A DNA stretch of 64,000 bases from Thermoplasmatota archaeon. GTDB lineage: Archaea > Thermoplasmatota > Penumbrarchaeia > Penumbrarchaeales > Penumbrarchaeaceae. The notes beneath the pieces are model-generated. The model saw only the letters and a list, made by a program, of their open reading frames with translations, had not been told where the DNA came from and searched no databases. Shown here in pieces: positions 20,817 through 31,779 of the stretch; position 1 is the first letter of the stretch, and every line of letters begins with the position of its first letter. A program made the position numbers and the translations under genes. Location: the NCBI GenBank assembly GCA_025457865.1, contig JALOTP010000012.1:1-64000 (forward strand), in the 5' to 3' direction.

Positions 20817-23800
20817 TCATTCTTCGTCCTCATCGAATTCCTCAAGGTCCATGGGCTCCTCTTCGAACTGCACCCCGCAGTTGGGGCATGTGCTGGCCTC
20901 CATCGAGATAAGCTCACCGCATGCAGAGCAGACGCTCATGCTCTCAAGGTCCTCAAGGTCTTCGAGGTCCTTGTCGGCCTTCCCCTTGGGCGTTCTCAGG
21001 CTATCCTCTTCGAACTCCACCTCAGCGGTATCTATCTGTGGCGGGGCAGAGCTCGGGAGCTTTATGGTCCCGTTATAGATGAGGTAACCCAGGGCAGCAG
21101 CCCCGGCGATGATGACCAATACCATGATGAGGATGATAACCTGGAGCCATGGGAACGGGTCCTCCGGAAGTTTGGACCTGAACGGGTCGTAGGGATAGGA
21201 ATCCTTCTTGTTCGGAACACCGTCCCCGTCTATGTCAGGGTCCCTGTCATCCCCCAGTCCATCAAGGTCCATGTCCCCTGGCAATGCCGGGTTCTTGGTA
21301 TATGGGTCAGAGGTGTCAGGTATGCCGTCATTGTCATCGTCAGTGTCCATCCAGATGTATGTGTTCAAGGCATCCCCGTCCGGAAGACCGTCCCTGTCGG
21401 TATCGAGCGGATTGGAGAACGGGTTCAGCGGGTCGGAACCGAGGACCAGCTCCTTCTCATCGAACCACCCGTCGTTGTCATCATCATTATCCGATATGTC
21501 CGGGATACCGTCCTTATCGGTATCTATGGGCGTCAATCTGACGGAGAGGACATAGGAAGGCCCCTGTTCATTGTCAGAGTCCTCGGGCACTATCTCAACT
21601 GAGATGTTCTGGTGGTCCGGGTACCTCCAGTTGGCCTGAGATTTATTGAGATCCGGCGTGTCCGTCACCGAGATGGGCAATCCCGACAGGCTCCAGTAAT
21701 AGGTTGGTCGGACCACATCCCCATCTGGATCGGTCCAGACCAGGTCCGTGATGTGGATCCGTTCAGTGCTCTCATCCACAACAGATGGCATCAATCTGGC
21801 AGATCTGATGGTGGGGGGAGAGTTCCTGACGATGACGGAATCCGTTACTACATCCGACCTGTCCTCACCGTCGAATGTCCAGGCATTGACCTTGATCTCA
21901 TCGCCCTTCTTGGTGAAGCGGCTCTCGAGGATAGGGCTGTCTGGGGCCCCTATGCTCACGAACTCGCTCCCAGACCTCTTCTCCCAGAGGTAGTGGAAGG
22001 TAACGGTCCCGCTATCCGGGTCATCCCAAGTTCCGGGTACTACCAATAGGTCCTGGTCCGTCCGCGGTGTTCTTGAGGTGAACGTTATGGAGCCAAGTGT
22101 CGGTGGGGCGTTCCCCACCCTCACGGGTGCGGACCAGACCGGCGATCCCAGATCACCATAGTTGAGACCGTGCCAGTCCGCCGGAGTGATGGTGAAGTTC
22201 CATACTTGCCCTGAGACAACGTTCGGTATCGCCCTCTGATTGTCATATTCGGTTATATGGGTCCCATCACGGTACCATTGGATTATCTGGTAGGACGGCT
22301 GGGGGTCGTCGGGGTCGATATCGTACCAGTCCCATGATGCGATGAGGACATCCCCCGTCCTGGGGGCCGGTGATCCCATCGATGAGGTGATCTTGACATT
22401 GGAGACCATTGGGGGGTCGTTCACTGGAATGACCGTCACGGTCACAGAGGCCAGTAGGGATTTGCCGTGGGGGTCGGTCGCCTTGAGCAGAATGGACCCC
22501 TCGCCGTTCCAGTCCTTCTGGAGCGTAACAAAAAGCTTATCGCCCATCAGATAGGGGGAGATCTGCGGGACCTGCCCGGTGACAGAGAAGCTCAGGTTTC
22601 CATTGTCCTTGCCAATATCGGAGAACCATCTGCCAATATCGATCGAGCCACCAATGAGACCGCTATCCTCGTAGGCAAGGACGTTATCATCGAAAGAAGC
22701 CGTTTTAATAGGTGTCTGGAAACCTTCGAAGGACAGGTGTGTCCTCATTGTAAGCTCAATGAGCATATCCTCGCTGGAATAGTGGTTGTTGGGGGGGTCC
22801 TGACGATCGATGTATGTGACCTGGACAAAGGTGGTCACAAGGGATGAGTCAACCCCTGTCTGGAACGGTATCAGGGGGTCCCTCACCCGGTAGCTCTCGA
22901 ACTCTCTACTGAAGAGCGATGGTATCCCCTTCACGATCGTGGTGATGGCGGGGTCCCCTCTTACGACAATGATATCGAATGGGACATTTCCCCTCTCCTC
23001 GTTGAGGACCTCGGCCGTGAGGGTGAACTTGATTATGGCCTCACCATCGATCCCGCTCACCTGTATGTCGTAAGGGCTTACCGTAGAATCTATCAATGTG
23101 GCCTTCGCATTCTCGAGGTAAATGGGTGCGGGTCTGTTCCCGGAGAAGGTGCAGTCCCTGATCTCGACGTTCTTCGTCTTGTTGGAGAACAGGTACATAC
23201 CCCATTTATTGTCAATGAAATGGGTCCCAATTACCTTGAGGTTCTGGGATACCCCAACCACTTCCATGCCCTTCTGGTTGTTCTTGAAGATGCTGTTGGT
23301 GATATTGCCTTTGCCGTCCTTCAGATATAGGGCGGTACCATCTATCGATTCGAGACTGCTCCCTAAGATCTCGACCTGGCTCCTATCAAGGACCAGGGCT
23401 TCCGTACCTCCGCTGACCAGGACCCTGTCAAGCTCTATCCGGCTGGACCCGACGGCCTTGAACTGGTCCAGGTAGCCCAGATAGCCCCCTTTCACAATAA
23501 CTTTGGATCCGGTGCCTGACAGGACCGTGAACCTGTCCGTGGTCCGATAGGGCCTGATGTGGCAGTTTTTGAGGTTCAGGGTCGCAATGGCGTTGACATC
23601 TATTACGTTGTTCGTGCCCAAGAGAGAGAGGTTCTCGTTCCTCAATTTCGGGCTGCTCCCGCTTATCACGTTGATATCGAGGTCGGCCAGGACCCTTCCC
23701 TGGAATGTTTCGCTCCCCACCTCGTCATAGTTCGACATGGTCCAGAGTACATCGTACTTGGGATCGGCGATCAGGTCACCATTGATGTTAGAATCGACCT

Positions 23801-26474
23801 TGATGGCCTTCAATCCTACTGGCACCCTTCTGGTAACGCTCTCGCCTGTGGATAGAAGGATGCCCGAGCCCTGGTTCGACCGAAGGACCATGGTGGTCAA
23901 GTTGAAATAGTTCCCAGAGAGGGGGACCGTTCCATCGGAGGTCACATGGACATGCAGTCCCTCCCCGACGTTCTGGGACCCTTCATAGCTTGTCATTGAT
24001 AGTGATGCGAGGGATTCGAGCACAGCGCCCGTCCCCTTGTTGGACGCGCATTTTAGGAATGTGACCGTGAGGCTCCCGCCCACCATGTTCAATCCGTTCA
24101 GGGCATTGGACTCGGCCTTGGACTGCTGTGCAGTGGATGTGCCTTGTATGGTCAGGGCTGCGTTCACCGCATGGATCCCATGGCCAGCCTTACTTGAGCT
24201 GAACTCGCTCTGGAGTATTGTCACTGCGGAGCGTGCCTTGACATCCAATCCGTTCATGTCGTTAGATGGGAATCTGCATCCATCGATAGTACCCCTGCAA
24301 TCGGTGTCAATTACCATCCCCGAGCCCCCATTGCTCAGAACATCCGTGTTCTTCATGTTGATGGTCCCATGGTCCGCCAGGAAGATGCCACCGATAGCGT
24401 TCAGGTCAATGGTGTTCGTGGAGCCGCTGGTCAGGTTCAGGGTGGAGTACGGTTGTGTGTAGATACCCCATCCTCCGCAGCTCCGAATGTTCAGACCATT
24501 GGCGCTGACCTTCTGAGCGTTCCTCAAGTATAGGCCGTCCAGGGGTGCGGACTTGATAGTTATGCTTTCCAGCACGACAAATCCATTCGAAGGCCAGTTC
24601 GTTATTGCCAGGCCATGACCGGTACCGTCCTGTATCTCCCCCCTCATCAACTTGAAGGTCGGCGTTACAGATGAGGTGATATCAAGGGTTATGACCCCCA
24701 TGGAATCGGACCTCACATATCTGTCCGATGACAGAGATTGAAGGTTGCAGTCCTGGATGTTGATACCCACTATGTACGACAGGGAGGTCCCCTTGAGGTA
24801 TATACCAGCATTTTTCGGGGCCCCCCTCTTGACCGTTACTTTAAAGAGATTAAGAGGGGCGGTCAGCGGGTAGGACGAGGGGAGCGTGATGTGCAGACCA
24901 TACTCCTCGGATTCGGAGTCGAGCCCGTCAACCTTCAGAAGCCCAGATGATGACCTGACACCATAATGAGTGTCATCTATGTGGATGCCTTTAAGTTCCG
25001 TCCATCCTCCGGTGATATCCACGCCATGATCGAACTTGACCGCAGTATCGTTTATGGTCAGGTTGCGGAAAGTGTTCAATGTCCAATCGTTGCCAAGGCC
25101 CGATGATAGAACCCTCAGGCCCGTCCTGGTCTGGGCGGTTCCCAGCAGTTTTCCCCCGACCCAGCTGATCCCTGAATTAGATATCATTGCAAGGGTCGGG
25201 CAGCTATGCTTCACCGTACTAACGCCAATATCGACGTTGGTCATGTTGACCGATCCGCTCGATGAGGAATAGAGCAGATAGCTGGTCCCATTGAACACCT
25301 TCACCTGGTCGATGAGCAAAGAAGGTGTTGTGACGATATTCTTCGCCCATGCCCCCATCTTTGCCTCTGTTATTAAGGTGGTCAAGGCAGTTTCCGTCCT
25401 TCCCTGCCCGCCTATCAAAGGCATCCCGATGTAGGCACAACCATGGCCATTGTCAGGTGCAGTGAACCTCAATCTCATAGGTGTATTGTATGCGGTCCCA
25501 GTCAGCGATATCCTGCTGTCGTCTGCATTCACCCATTCGCTGAAGACCGTATTGCTCTTTGGGAAACCGCTGAAGGACTTCCATGTGCCATCGTTGTACT
25601 GGAACGATAGGACCGCCTGGGATGACCTGGAATCCAGGAAATGTGGGACCTTGATGTATGGTGATACGTATCCAACGACCGTCCAGTTGAAGGTCAGCTC
25701 GACGGTCCCGGACCCCGCATAGTAGATGTTGGAGGTCTGTAGGTCATAAGGCCTCCAGACCGAATTGTTGAGGACCCTCAGTGCGGTCGTGAACCTACCC
25801 CTGAGCTCAACGTTACGGATGACGGAGGGGTCTTGGGACCAGGTATGGTTCGTATCGATGACGAGCGATGCCCCTGCACCGTTACCGTATACTATGGTAT
25901 TGGTGAGGATCACGCCGCTTTGAAGTATCCTGACATGGTTGCTAAGATCGGATATCCATGAAGCATTGATACGCCCCTCGTGGAGCATCATCATCGCCGG
26001 GTAGGTCAGGGAGCTGGTTGGCGCAGAGATGTTGGTCCTCTCTATGTTCAGGGAGCTGCCGTTCAAGGCCTTGATCACGTAACCGAGCCTGGATTTCGAT
26101 GTGATATTGGAATTGAATTTGGGGGCCGCCTTGGACCCGGTGATGTTCACCATGCCACCTTTCTCCACCACAAGTTGCGAACCAGCGTTCTGGAAGTTCA
26201 GGGTGCAGTTGATGAACTCGTAGATATCGCCCGATTTGACCCTGAGGGTAGTGATGTTCACGGTCTTGTCCTTGTAAATTGTTTTTACCCCTGGCGTAGG
26301 GGTGGACAGGACCTCCGGTATGGAGGATGTCCCCTCTACCTTTGCTCCGTCCTCATGACCTATGCTCGATGGAGCCATCACGGGAAGTATTACCACAAGC
26401 AGCAGCATGGATATGAAGGTCACCGCCCATGATGGCGTTACTTTCATTCCTGTTCGAGAAATCTCCTTCATCAT
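20817..26474 (-). CDS. Giant right-handed beta-helix surface protein with thrombospondin-3-like repeats, TM and C-terminal zinc ribbon
   Basis: Many G-N-I beta-helix coils, DTDKDGIPDISDNDDDNDG repeats, TM WLQVIILIMVLVIIAGAAALGYLIY, tail CSACGELISMEASTCPNCGVQFEEE. Confidence 0.85.
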   Translation of the reverse strand: MMKEISRTGMKVTPSWAVTFISMLLLVVILPVMAPSSIGHEDGAKVEGTSSIPEVLSTPTPGVKTIYKDKTVNITTLRVKSGDIYEFINCTLNFQNAGSQLVVEKGGMVNITGSKAAPKFNSNITSKSRLGYVIKALNGSSLNIERTNISAPTSSLTYPAMMMLHEGRINASWISDLSNHVRILQSGVILTNTIVYGNGAGASLVIDTNHTWSQDPSVIRNVELRGRFTTALRVLNNSVWRPYDLQTSNIYYAGSGTVELTFNWTVVGYVSPYIKVPHFLDSRSSQAVLSFQYNDGTWKSFSGFPKSNTVFSEWVNADDSRISLTGTAYNTPMRLRFTAPDNGHGCAYIGMPLIGGQGRTETALTTLITEAKMGAWAKNIVTTPSLLIDQVKVFNGTSYLLYSSSSGSVNMTNVDIGVSTVKHSCPTLAMISNSGISWVGGKLLGTAQTRTGLRVLSSGLGNDWTLNTFRNLTINDTAVKFDHGVDITGGWTELKGIHIDDTHYGVRSSSGLLKVDGLDSESEEYGLHITLPSSYPLTAPLNLFKVTVKRGAPKNAGIYLKGTSLSYIVGINIQDCNLQSLSSDRYVRSDSMGVITLDITSSVTPTFKLMRGEIQDGTGHGLAITNWPSNGFVVLESITIKSAPLDGLYLRNAQKVSANGLNIRSCGGWGIYTQPYSTLNLTSGSTNTIDLNAIGGIFLADHGTINMKNTDVLSNGGSGMVIDTDCRGTIDGCRFPSNDMNGLDVKARSAVTILQSEFSSSKAGHGIHAVNAALTIQGTSTAQQSKAESNALNGLNMVGGSLTVTFLKCASNKGTGAVLESLASLSMTSYEGSQNVGEGLHVHVTSDGTVPLSGNYFNLTTMVLRSNQGSGILLSTGESVTRRVPVGLKAIKVDSNINGDLIADPKYDVLWTMSNYDEVGSETFQGRVLADLDINVISGSSPKLRNENLSLLGTNNVIDVNAIATLNLKNCHIRPYRTTDRFTVLSGTGSKVIVKGGYLGYLDQFKAVGSSRIELDRVLVSGGTEALVLDRSQVEILGSSLESIDGTALYLKDGKGNITNSIFKNNQKGMEVVGVSQNLKVIGTHFIDNKWGMYLFSNKTKNVEIRDCTFSGNRPAPIYLENAKATLIDSTVSPYDIQVSGIDGEAIIKFTLTAEVLNEERGNVPFDIIVVRGDPAITTIVKGIPSLFSREFESYRVRDPLIPFQTGVDSSLVTTFVQVTYIDRQDPPNNHYSSEDMLIELTMRTHLSFEGFQTPIKTASFDDNVLAYEDSGLIGGSIDIGRWFSDIGKDNGNLSFSVTGQVPQISPYLMGDKLFVTLQKDWNGEGSILLKATDPHGKSLLASVTVTVIPVNDPPMVSNVKITSSMGSPAPRTGDVLIASWDWYDIDPDDPQPSYQIIQWYRDGTHITEYDNQRAIPNVVSGQVWNFTITPADWHGLNYGDLGSPVWSAPVRVGNAPPTLGSITFTSRTPRTDQDLLVVPGTWDDPDSGTVTFHYLWEKRSGSEFVSIGAPDSPILESRFTKKGDEIKVNAWTFDGEDRSDVVTDSVIVRNSPPTIRSARLMPSVVDESTERIHITDLVWTDPDGDVVRPTYYWSLSGLPISVTDTPDLNKSQANWRYPDHQNISVEIVPEDSDNEQGPSYVLSVRLTPIDTDKDGIPDISDNDDDNDGWFDEKELVLGSDPLNPFSNPLDTDRDGLPDGDALNTYIWMDTDDDNDGIPDTSDPYTKNPALPGDMDLDGLGDDRDPDIDGDGVPNKKDSYPYDPFRSKLPEDPFPWLQVIILIMVLVIIAGAAALGYLIYNGTIKLPSSAPPQIDTAEVEFEEDSLRTPKGKADKDLEDLEDLESMSVCSACGELISMEASTCPNCGVQFEEEPMDLEEFDEDEE

Positions 26475-26617
26475 CTCGGGCCTCCTTTATCGCTCCTGAT
26501 ACCCCCAGGTAGGGAGTTTAAAAGGCGTTTTCAGCGCATTATGAACCTGTTCCTATTTTAATTATGAGGTCCAAAATTATCCTATTAGATAAAATTAAAG
26601 TGATAATGGGTAGGTCT

Positions 26618-29600
26618 TCATTTCACCTTTTTGAGGGTCTGCAAACGGTTATATCGTGGAAGATAGAGACGGTAAACGGAGGTTAGGATGAAGATGGCGG
26701 AGTATGCGGAGAAAGCTAGGAGTATCATTATGAGCAAGATGAACTCCCTTATGGAAGGGATATTTATCAGGAAGACCGCGGTCATGCCCATGACCATCGT
26801 GGCCGTCGCCTCTATGAATGACCATCCCGAGGTCTCTGCCGCCCAGACCACGCCCTCGATCTGCATGTTCTTCTGACGGATCCTCTCGGTTATGTGTATG
26901 GAGAAATCGACCCCTGTTCCTGCTATGATCGAACCGATGAGGGCTGTGAAGAGGTTCAGGTCACCTGAGAACATATTGTCCTCGGGGCCCCATATCAGCT
27001 CACCGAACTGACCGACACCGAAGATAGCGACATACTGCCAGAAAATGACGAGCGTCACAGGGATCATGGTAATGAGGGCCACCCTCCATGACCTGAAGAA
27101 CAAGAGCAGTATCAGGAAGATCATTATCCATGCAGTTATCGTGGATTGGTTAGATTTCTCGACTATGACCTCATTGACCGCAACAAGGACCTTGCCGAAT
27201 CCCGAGAGGGGTGATGCCGTGACACCACCTCCTTCTTTGGATGAGACGATGAAATCCCCTTCAGTGGAAATTGCCCGATCGACATTGTTAACGACCCTCT
27301 CGGTATCGATTATGTCCATATTGGGCATGTTCATGTAAACTATCGTCTTCGAGTAATCATCATTTACGAGCATTCCCTTGATCTCAATACCAAGGGAATT
27401 GTAGAAGATGTTGACTAGAAAGACCTTAAGGTCCTCTTTCAGGATAGCTTGTGCCCAGGAGCTGTCATCAGGAACGTTGTTCCAAGCAACCCAGAATGAT
27501 TTCTTAACGACGTTACTTCTTACCCATTGGTCGAACAGCTCGGCAGCATCTTCTGAGATCTGGGCGGCCCTTATCAAGAGCTCCTGATAATAAGGTGTAT
27601 TGGTAAAATCAGGGATCTGGACCATTTTCATAATATCCACTATTGATACGCCCTGAGCGTTCTTAAGGCCCTCGTCCCCTTCGGTCCCGTTCCCGTTTAT
27701 GGCCGTCATCAAACGCTCTAGCTTGATGAGCACTGCATTGTCTTTCATGCTGTCATCGATAGCATCGTGCCTGCCATCCTTATCGATGTCCAAGGAGGGT
27801 GATCCCCTCACCAGCATGAGCCCTATCTGGCCCGAACCGAAGGTATCTGACTGCTCCGCCATCTTCTGGACCACTGGTTCATCCGCGGGGGAGAGCATGA
27901 TATAGTCCATGTTCGCGGTAACGACCGATAGTCCACCGACCTCTATGTCGGTCAAAGGAATGGGCGACGGTGGTGAGAGCGCTATCGAGAAGATGGCAAG
28001 GATGAGAGCGCCTATGATTATCTTCCTGCTGTGCTTTATCGGGATCTGCCCTATCCTCTTTGAGACAGGGGACACGGTCTGGCCACCGTCGGCCTTGGGG
28101 GATTTCTTATAGTTCAGCCATATCACAAGCGTAGGTGTGATGAGGATGGTCGTCACATAGCATGCCATGATACCAGTGGACAGCCCGAATCCGAGCACCT
28201 GCATCGTAGGCATGTTGACGGTCAGCATGGAACCGAAGCCGAAAGCGGTGGTGGCCGCGCTCAGGAAGATCGCCCTACCCGTCGTTTTCAGGGCGTATCG
28301 GATCCTCATCTCCTTGTCCGGAATAGAGGCGCTCTCTTCGGCATATCTGTTGGCAATGTACAGGCCGTAGGCTACTCCGAGCGCTATCAGTATAGGGGCG
28401 ACCAGTACTACTTGAGGGGTCAGGATGGGAAGGAAGATCCCCATCATGCCAAAGGAAACTATCAGTGAGAAGAGTATCGGAAGCAGTGTTATGAGCCATA
28501 TCTTCAAGGTCCTATGGAAGATGAGGAGGGAGGCACCCACCATCAGTAGGGCCCAGGGGAAGACGGTCACCATCTCCCTCATCGTTCTCTGTGAGATCAT
28601 CCTAGCAAGGGGTGTAGGGCCTGTCAGGGTCATCCTGCAGTGGACCTCTCCCCGGTCGTACCTCCTTTCCCACTGCTTCGTGGTATCCTTGCTACCCGGC
28701 CTCACGCCCGGGTCTACGAAGTAGGGTGCTATCTTATCCTCGATATTGGTGATTAGCTTGTCCTGGTCCACCTTCTTGGAGAGCCCCATGAGTATCAGGG
28801 CGGAATCGTAGATGCCATCATTGTTGATATCCGCAACAAGGGACCCGATCTTCTCAGGTCCTATGGCATTGAAGAACTGGTCGATGAGGTTTTGATCCGT
28901 AGGTATGGAATAATTGCCCGTTAACTGGTCAGGCAGAGAGAATTGAACCAGTTCCCTGGGCAGCTCATTGAGGAAGGCCACGGAGATGGCATTGGATGCA
29001 TTGTGCAGCGTCTTAATTAGGGTGGAGATGGAGAAACAGAAGATTATCCCATCAACGGACCCTTTATCGGTCTTGTTGAAGTTCAATGCCTCTTCGATAT
29101 CCGAGATCTCCTTAAGGACAGAATAGTCCGTGATATTGGTCTCATCCGTTGGATCGTACTTATTCGGGGTTTCTATGAAGATGGTCGCTAGGTCCGTCGA
29201 CCAATCGACCTTCATCTCGGTAAGTACCTTCTCGGCATCCGAGCCGAACGGGAGATATACCTCGAAATCCCCCCTGATCTTCTGCTGAAGATTGGGTTTC
29301 ACATCCTCCCCAGCTAGCTTCTGGGGAAGATAGTCAGGCCCGATTATTCCCATATAACCAATAAGAAGGCATACTACGATGGTAATGACAAAAATGGGTC
29401 CCCTGAACTTTAAAATCCCCTCCATGAGGGTATCCATGGATTTTGATCGGAAGATCCTCTCCGAATAATTCTCGCTCTTATCATCTAGCTCCTTGATCCT
29501 TCTTCCCGTCTCCCTGAGAAGGATCTTTGCCTTCCTGGTTATCTCTGGTGTCCTATCACCTAGTTCTGTAACGACCTTGTCCAATGTCTCCTCGACATCT

Positions 29601-29701
29601 GCACCTGTGCTGGGAGCAGGTCCATCGGTCCTCTCTGGTACCTTTGGTCCTATCCCACCCCTTTGGGGGCCTTTCCTCCTTTCCTCGTCAGACCAGGGCA
29701 C
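26618..29701 (-). CDS. RND superfamily exporter (MMPL/Patched-like)
   Basis: Two halves of TM clusters, LIALGVAYGLYIANRYAEE and GTGVDFSIHITERI motifs, large extracytoplasmic loops. Confidence 0.88.
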   Translation of the reverse strand: MPWSDEERRKGPQRGGIGPKVPERTDGPAPSTGADVEETLDKVVTELGDRTPEITRKAKILLRETGRRIKELDDKSENYSERIFRSKSMDTLMEGILKFRGPIFVITIVVCLLIGYMGIIGPDYLPQKLAGEDVKPNLQQKIRGDFEVYLPFGSDAEKVLTEMKVDWSTDLATIFIETPNKYDPTDETNITDYSVLKEISDIEEALNFNKTDKGSVDGIIFCFSISTLIKTLHNASNAISVAFLNELPRELVQFSLPDQLTGNYSIPTDQNLIDQFFNAIGPEKIGSLVADINNDGIYDSALILMGLSKKVDQDKLITNIEDKIAPYFVDPGVRPGSKDTTKQWERRYDRGEVHCRMTLTGPTPLARMISQRTMREMVTVFPWALLMVGASLLIFHRTLKIWLITLLPILFSLIVSFGMMGIFLPILTPQVVLVAPILIALGVAYGLYIANRYAEESASIPDKEMRIRYALKTTGRAIFLSAATTAFGFGSMLTVNMPTMQVLGFGLSTGIMACYVTTILITPTLVIWLNYKKSPKADGGQTVSPVSKRIGQIPIKHSRKIIIGALILAIFSIALSPPSPIPLTDIEVGGLSVVTANMDYIMLSPADEPVVQKMAEQSDTFGSGQIGLMLVRGSPSLDIDKDGRHDAIDDSMKDNAVLIKLERLMTAINGNGTEGDEGLKNAQGVSIVDIMKMVQIPDFTNTPYYQELLIRAAQISEDAAELFDQWVRSNVVKKSFWVAWNNVPDDSSWAQAILKEDLKVFLVNIFYNSLGIEIKGMLVNDDYSKTIVYMNMPNMDIIDTERVVNNVDRAISTEGDFIVSSKEGGGVTASPLSGFGKVLVAVNEVIVEKSNQSTITAWIMIFLILLLFFRSWRVALITMIPVTLVIFWQYVAIFGVGQFGELIWGPEDNMFSGDLNLFTALIGSIIAGTGVDFSIHITERIRQKNMQIEGVVWAAETSGWSFIEATATMVMGMTAVFLINIPSIREFILLIMILLAFSAYSAIFILTSVYRLYLPRYNRLQTLKKVK

Positions 29702-29795
29702 CTGTCCACCAGCTCCTAGTAGAAATTGATGGGTGTACAGCAGATAACGGTTTTATATTGTTTTCCTGGGGTAGGGCAGTTCAAAGGTCCGAACA

Positions 29796-30059
29796 TCATT
29801 CGACGTTCTTCCTTGCCATGGTGGACAGAACGTAGCCAAGGATGATTGAGAGTATCGTACCCAAACCCAGCCCCATCAGGACCCCGTATTCGATCCTGAG
29901 CTCAAGGGCATCCGTTGGGAACCTCGTTACATAGATGGCCCCGATCGAGAAAGGTATAACTGCCATAGCTATCAGGAGGGTGCTGTACAACCACCATGCG
30001 GCAGGGCCTAGGACGACCCGCTCTTTGCTATTCGACAGCTTCTCGGTTTCTGCTGGCAT
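29796..30059 (-). CDS. Small membrane protein with two predicted TM helices
   Basis: 87 aa with two hydrophobic segments; isolated transcription unit. Confidence 0.5.
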   Translation of the reverse strand: MPAETEKLSNSKERVVLGPAAWWLYSTLLIAMAVIPFSIGAIYVTRFPTDALELRIEYGVLMGLGLGTILSIILGYVLSTMARKNVE

Positions 30060-30176
30060 ATAGATGACCTTGAAGGGCCGGTGGGAGAAAAAGAGGGGGT
30101 TTATATATAGTTTCCCCGGTGGAAGGGGTCCTTGTCCCGGAATTGGATATAGGGTGGATCGGGTGGGTGGCCCAGC

Positions 30177-30401
30177 TCACATGCAATACCTGCCGCTCTT
30201 GAAGAGACTATCGTAGGACATCATGTTACTGTCCATCTCCGGCTCGGTCTCCTCGTGCGTCTCAAGGTGGTAGAGCATCTCTACAAGGACGTTGACCATC
30301 TGCCTCAGTTCCCTGACCTCGGAGCGAAGGTCCTCGATTGAGCGGAGCAGCTCTTCCCTGTTGGGTTCTTCGTGCCTCTTCTTCTCTACCGAGGGGTCCA
30401 T
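30177..30401 (-). CDS. Small coiled-coil protein
   Basis: Start at MDPSVEKKRHEEPN with GGTGAG upstream; heptad-like LLRSIEDLRSEVRELRQMVNVLVEMLYHL. Confidence 0.5.
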   Translation of the reverse strand: MDPSVEKKRHEEPNREELLRSIEDLRSEVRELRQMVNVLVEMLYHLETHEETEPEMDSNMMSYDSLFKSGRYCM

Positions 30402-30560
30402 CGTTCTCTCACCTGCAGAAGGTCTTACCTGAGATGACAACATACTTACTAAGCAGAGGCGCGTATTTCTACCTTTTGGTACGGGCATTTCAACGATTAG
30501 GCATAACCAAAGAATTGACTGCTATCGCTATTAATACCCATTTCACCATATCATGGGAAC

Positions 30561-31403
30561 ATGAAGGAGATGAATACCCTCTCAGTGGAGCTGGTCCAAA
30601 GGAAGCATTGGCGGTTGGAGCTCGAGAGGAACCTGGAAACGGTGATCGGATCGATACGGGCCTCGACTGCCGATCTGCTCGTGTTCCCGGAGATGTTCCT
30701 CACGGGCTACTCCCTGGGTGATGAGGTCTTCGATATGGCCCTTTCCTTGGAAGATGAGGCCGTGTCAAGGATGAAAGGTGCATCATCCGAGCACGGAAAG
30801 CACATAGTTATCGGTCTGCCGTTAAGGTCAGAAGAGGTCAAGGGGCAGGTGCACAATTCGGCGCTTGTAATATCACCGGATGGTATCATCGGACGCTACG
30901 ACAAGATGCACCTTGTGGACTTCGGTCCTTTCGAAGAACATGCGTATTTCACACCTGGCAGGGACCCGTTGATAGTGGATATCCTTGGATGGAAGATAGG
31001 GGTGATGATATGTTATGACATCTTCTTCCCCGAACTGACCAGGTACTATGCCCTAAAAGGCTGCGATGCGGTCATCTGCATCTCGGCGTCCCCTTCAATG
31101 ACAAGGTATTTTTTCGAGGGGGTCATGACCGCAAGAGCCATCGAGAACACAATTTACCTTCTGTATTCGAACATGGTTGGCGTTGATGCAAGGATGGATT
31201 TCTGGGGGGGTGGGGCTATCATAGGACCAAGGGGAGAGACGGTCGCAAAAGGCCCCTATTTCGATGAGGCATCCATCATGGGTAGTATTGACCCCGAACT
31301 GTTATCGTCCGCAAGAAGGAACAGGCCTACCATCCGGGATGCCAGGCCTTCTATCTTCAGGGAGCTGGCCCGCATGGATGAGATCCGGGACCAAAACGAT
31401 TGA
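30561..31403 (+). CDS. Carbon-nitrogen hydrolase (nitrilase superfamily)
   Basis: Glu-Lys-Cys triad context: FPEMFLTGYSLGDE, GRYDKMHLVDFGPFEE, IGVMICYDIFFPEL. Confidence 0.92.
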   Translation: MKEMNTLSVELVQRKHWRLELERNLETVIGSIRASTADLLVFPEMFLTGYSLGDEVFDMALSLEDEAVSRMKGASSEHGKHIVIGLPLRSEEVKGQVHNSALVISPDGIIGRYDKMHLVDFGPFEEHAYFTPGRDPLIVDILGWKIGVMICYDIFFPELTRYYALKGCDAVICISASPSMTRYFFEGVMTARAIENTIYLLYSNMVGVDARMDFWGGGAIIGPRGETVAKGPYFDEASIMGSIDPELLSSARRNRPTIRDARPSIFRELARMDEIRDQND

Positions 31404-31404
31404 T

Positions 31405-31471
31405 GATGGTGCGGGCGCCGGGACATCTGGAGGGTCCAATAAGTGACGATAAACCAACTCCAGATGTCCAG
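31405..31471. repeat. Copy A: 18-bp tRNA-Gly 3'-end duplicate plus 12-bp hairpin
   Basis: gATGGTGCGGGCGCCGGGA shared with the tRNA 3' end, then GGACATCTGGAG (31421-31432) / CTCCAGATGTCC (31458-31469). Confidence 0.85.
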
Positions 31472-31527
31472 CTAAAAAGATAGTATCAAAAAATAATACT
31501 TTTTAGAGTATTAGATCAATGTCAAGA

Positions 31528-31567
31528 ACCATTTTACGAGAACATAGAATGATCGACGAAAGTAAAA
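31528..31567. repeat. 40-bp direct repeat, unit 1
   Basis: accattttacgagaacatagaatgatcgacgaaagtaaaa, identical to 31740-31779. Confidence 0.9.
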
Positions 31568-31618
31568 CGGATGAAAAATCACTTCGTGATTTTCCAAGTC
31601 TTTGTCCTATGGGCCAAA

Positions 31619-31685
31619 GATGGTGCGGGCGCCGGGACATATGGAGGGTCCAATAAGTGACGAAAAACCAGCTCCAGATGTCCAG
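31619..31685. repeat. Copy B: 18-bp tRNA-Gly 3'-end duplicate plus hairpin
   Basis: Near-identical to 31405-31471 (offset 214); GGACATATGGAG / CTCCAGATGTCC. Confidence 0.85.
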
Positions 31686-31739
31686 GAAAAATGAAAAATA
31701 ATTTAAATGCCATTTTTCCGTGTATGATCTATGTAAAGC

Positions 31740-31779
31740 ACCATTTTACGAGAACATAGAATGATCGACGAAAGTAAAA
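31740..31779. repeat. 40-bp direct repeat, unit 2, abutting the tRNA-Gly 3' end
   Basis: Identical 40 bp to 31528-31567. Confidence 0.9.
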
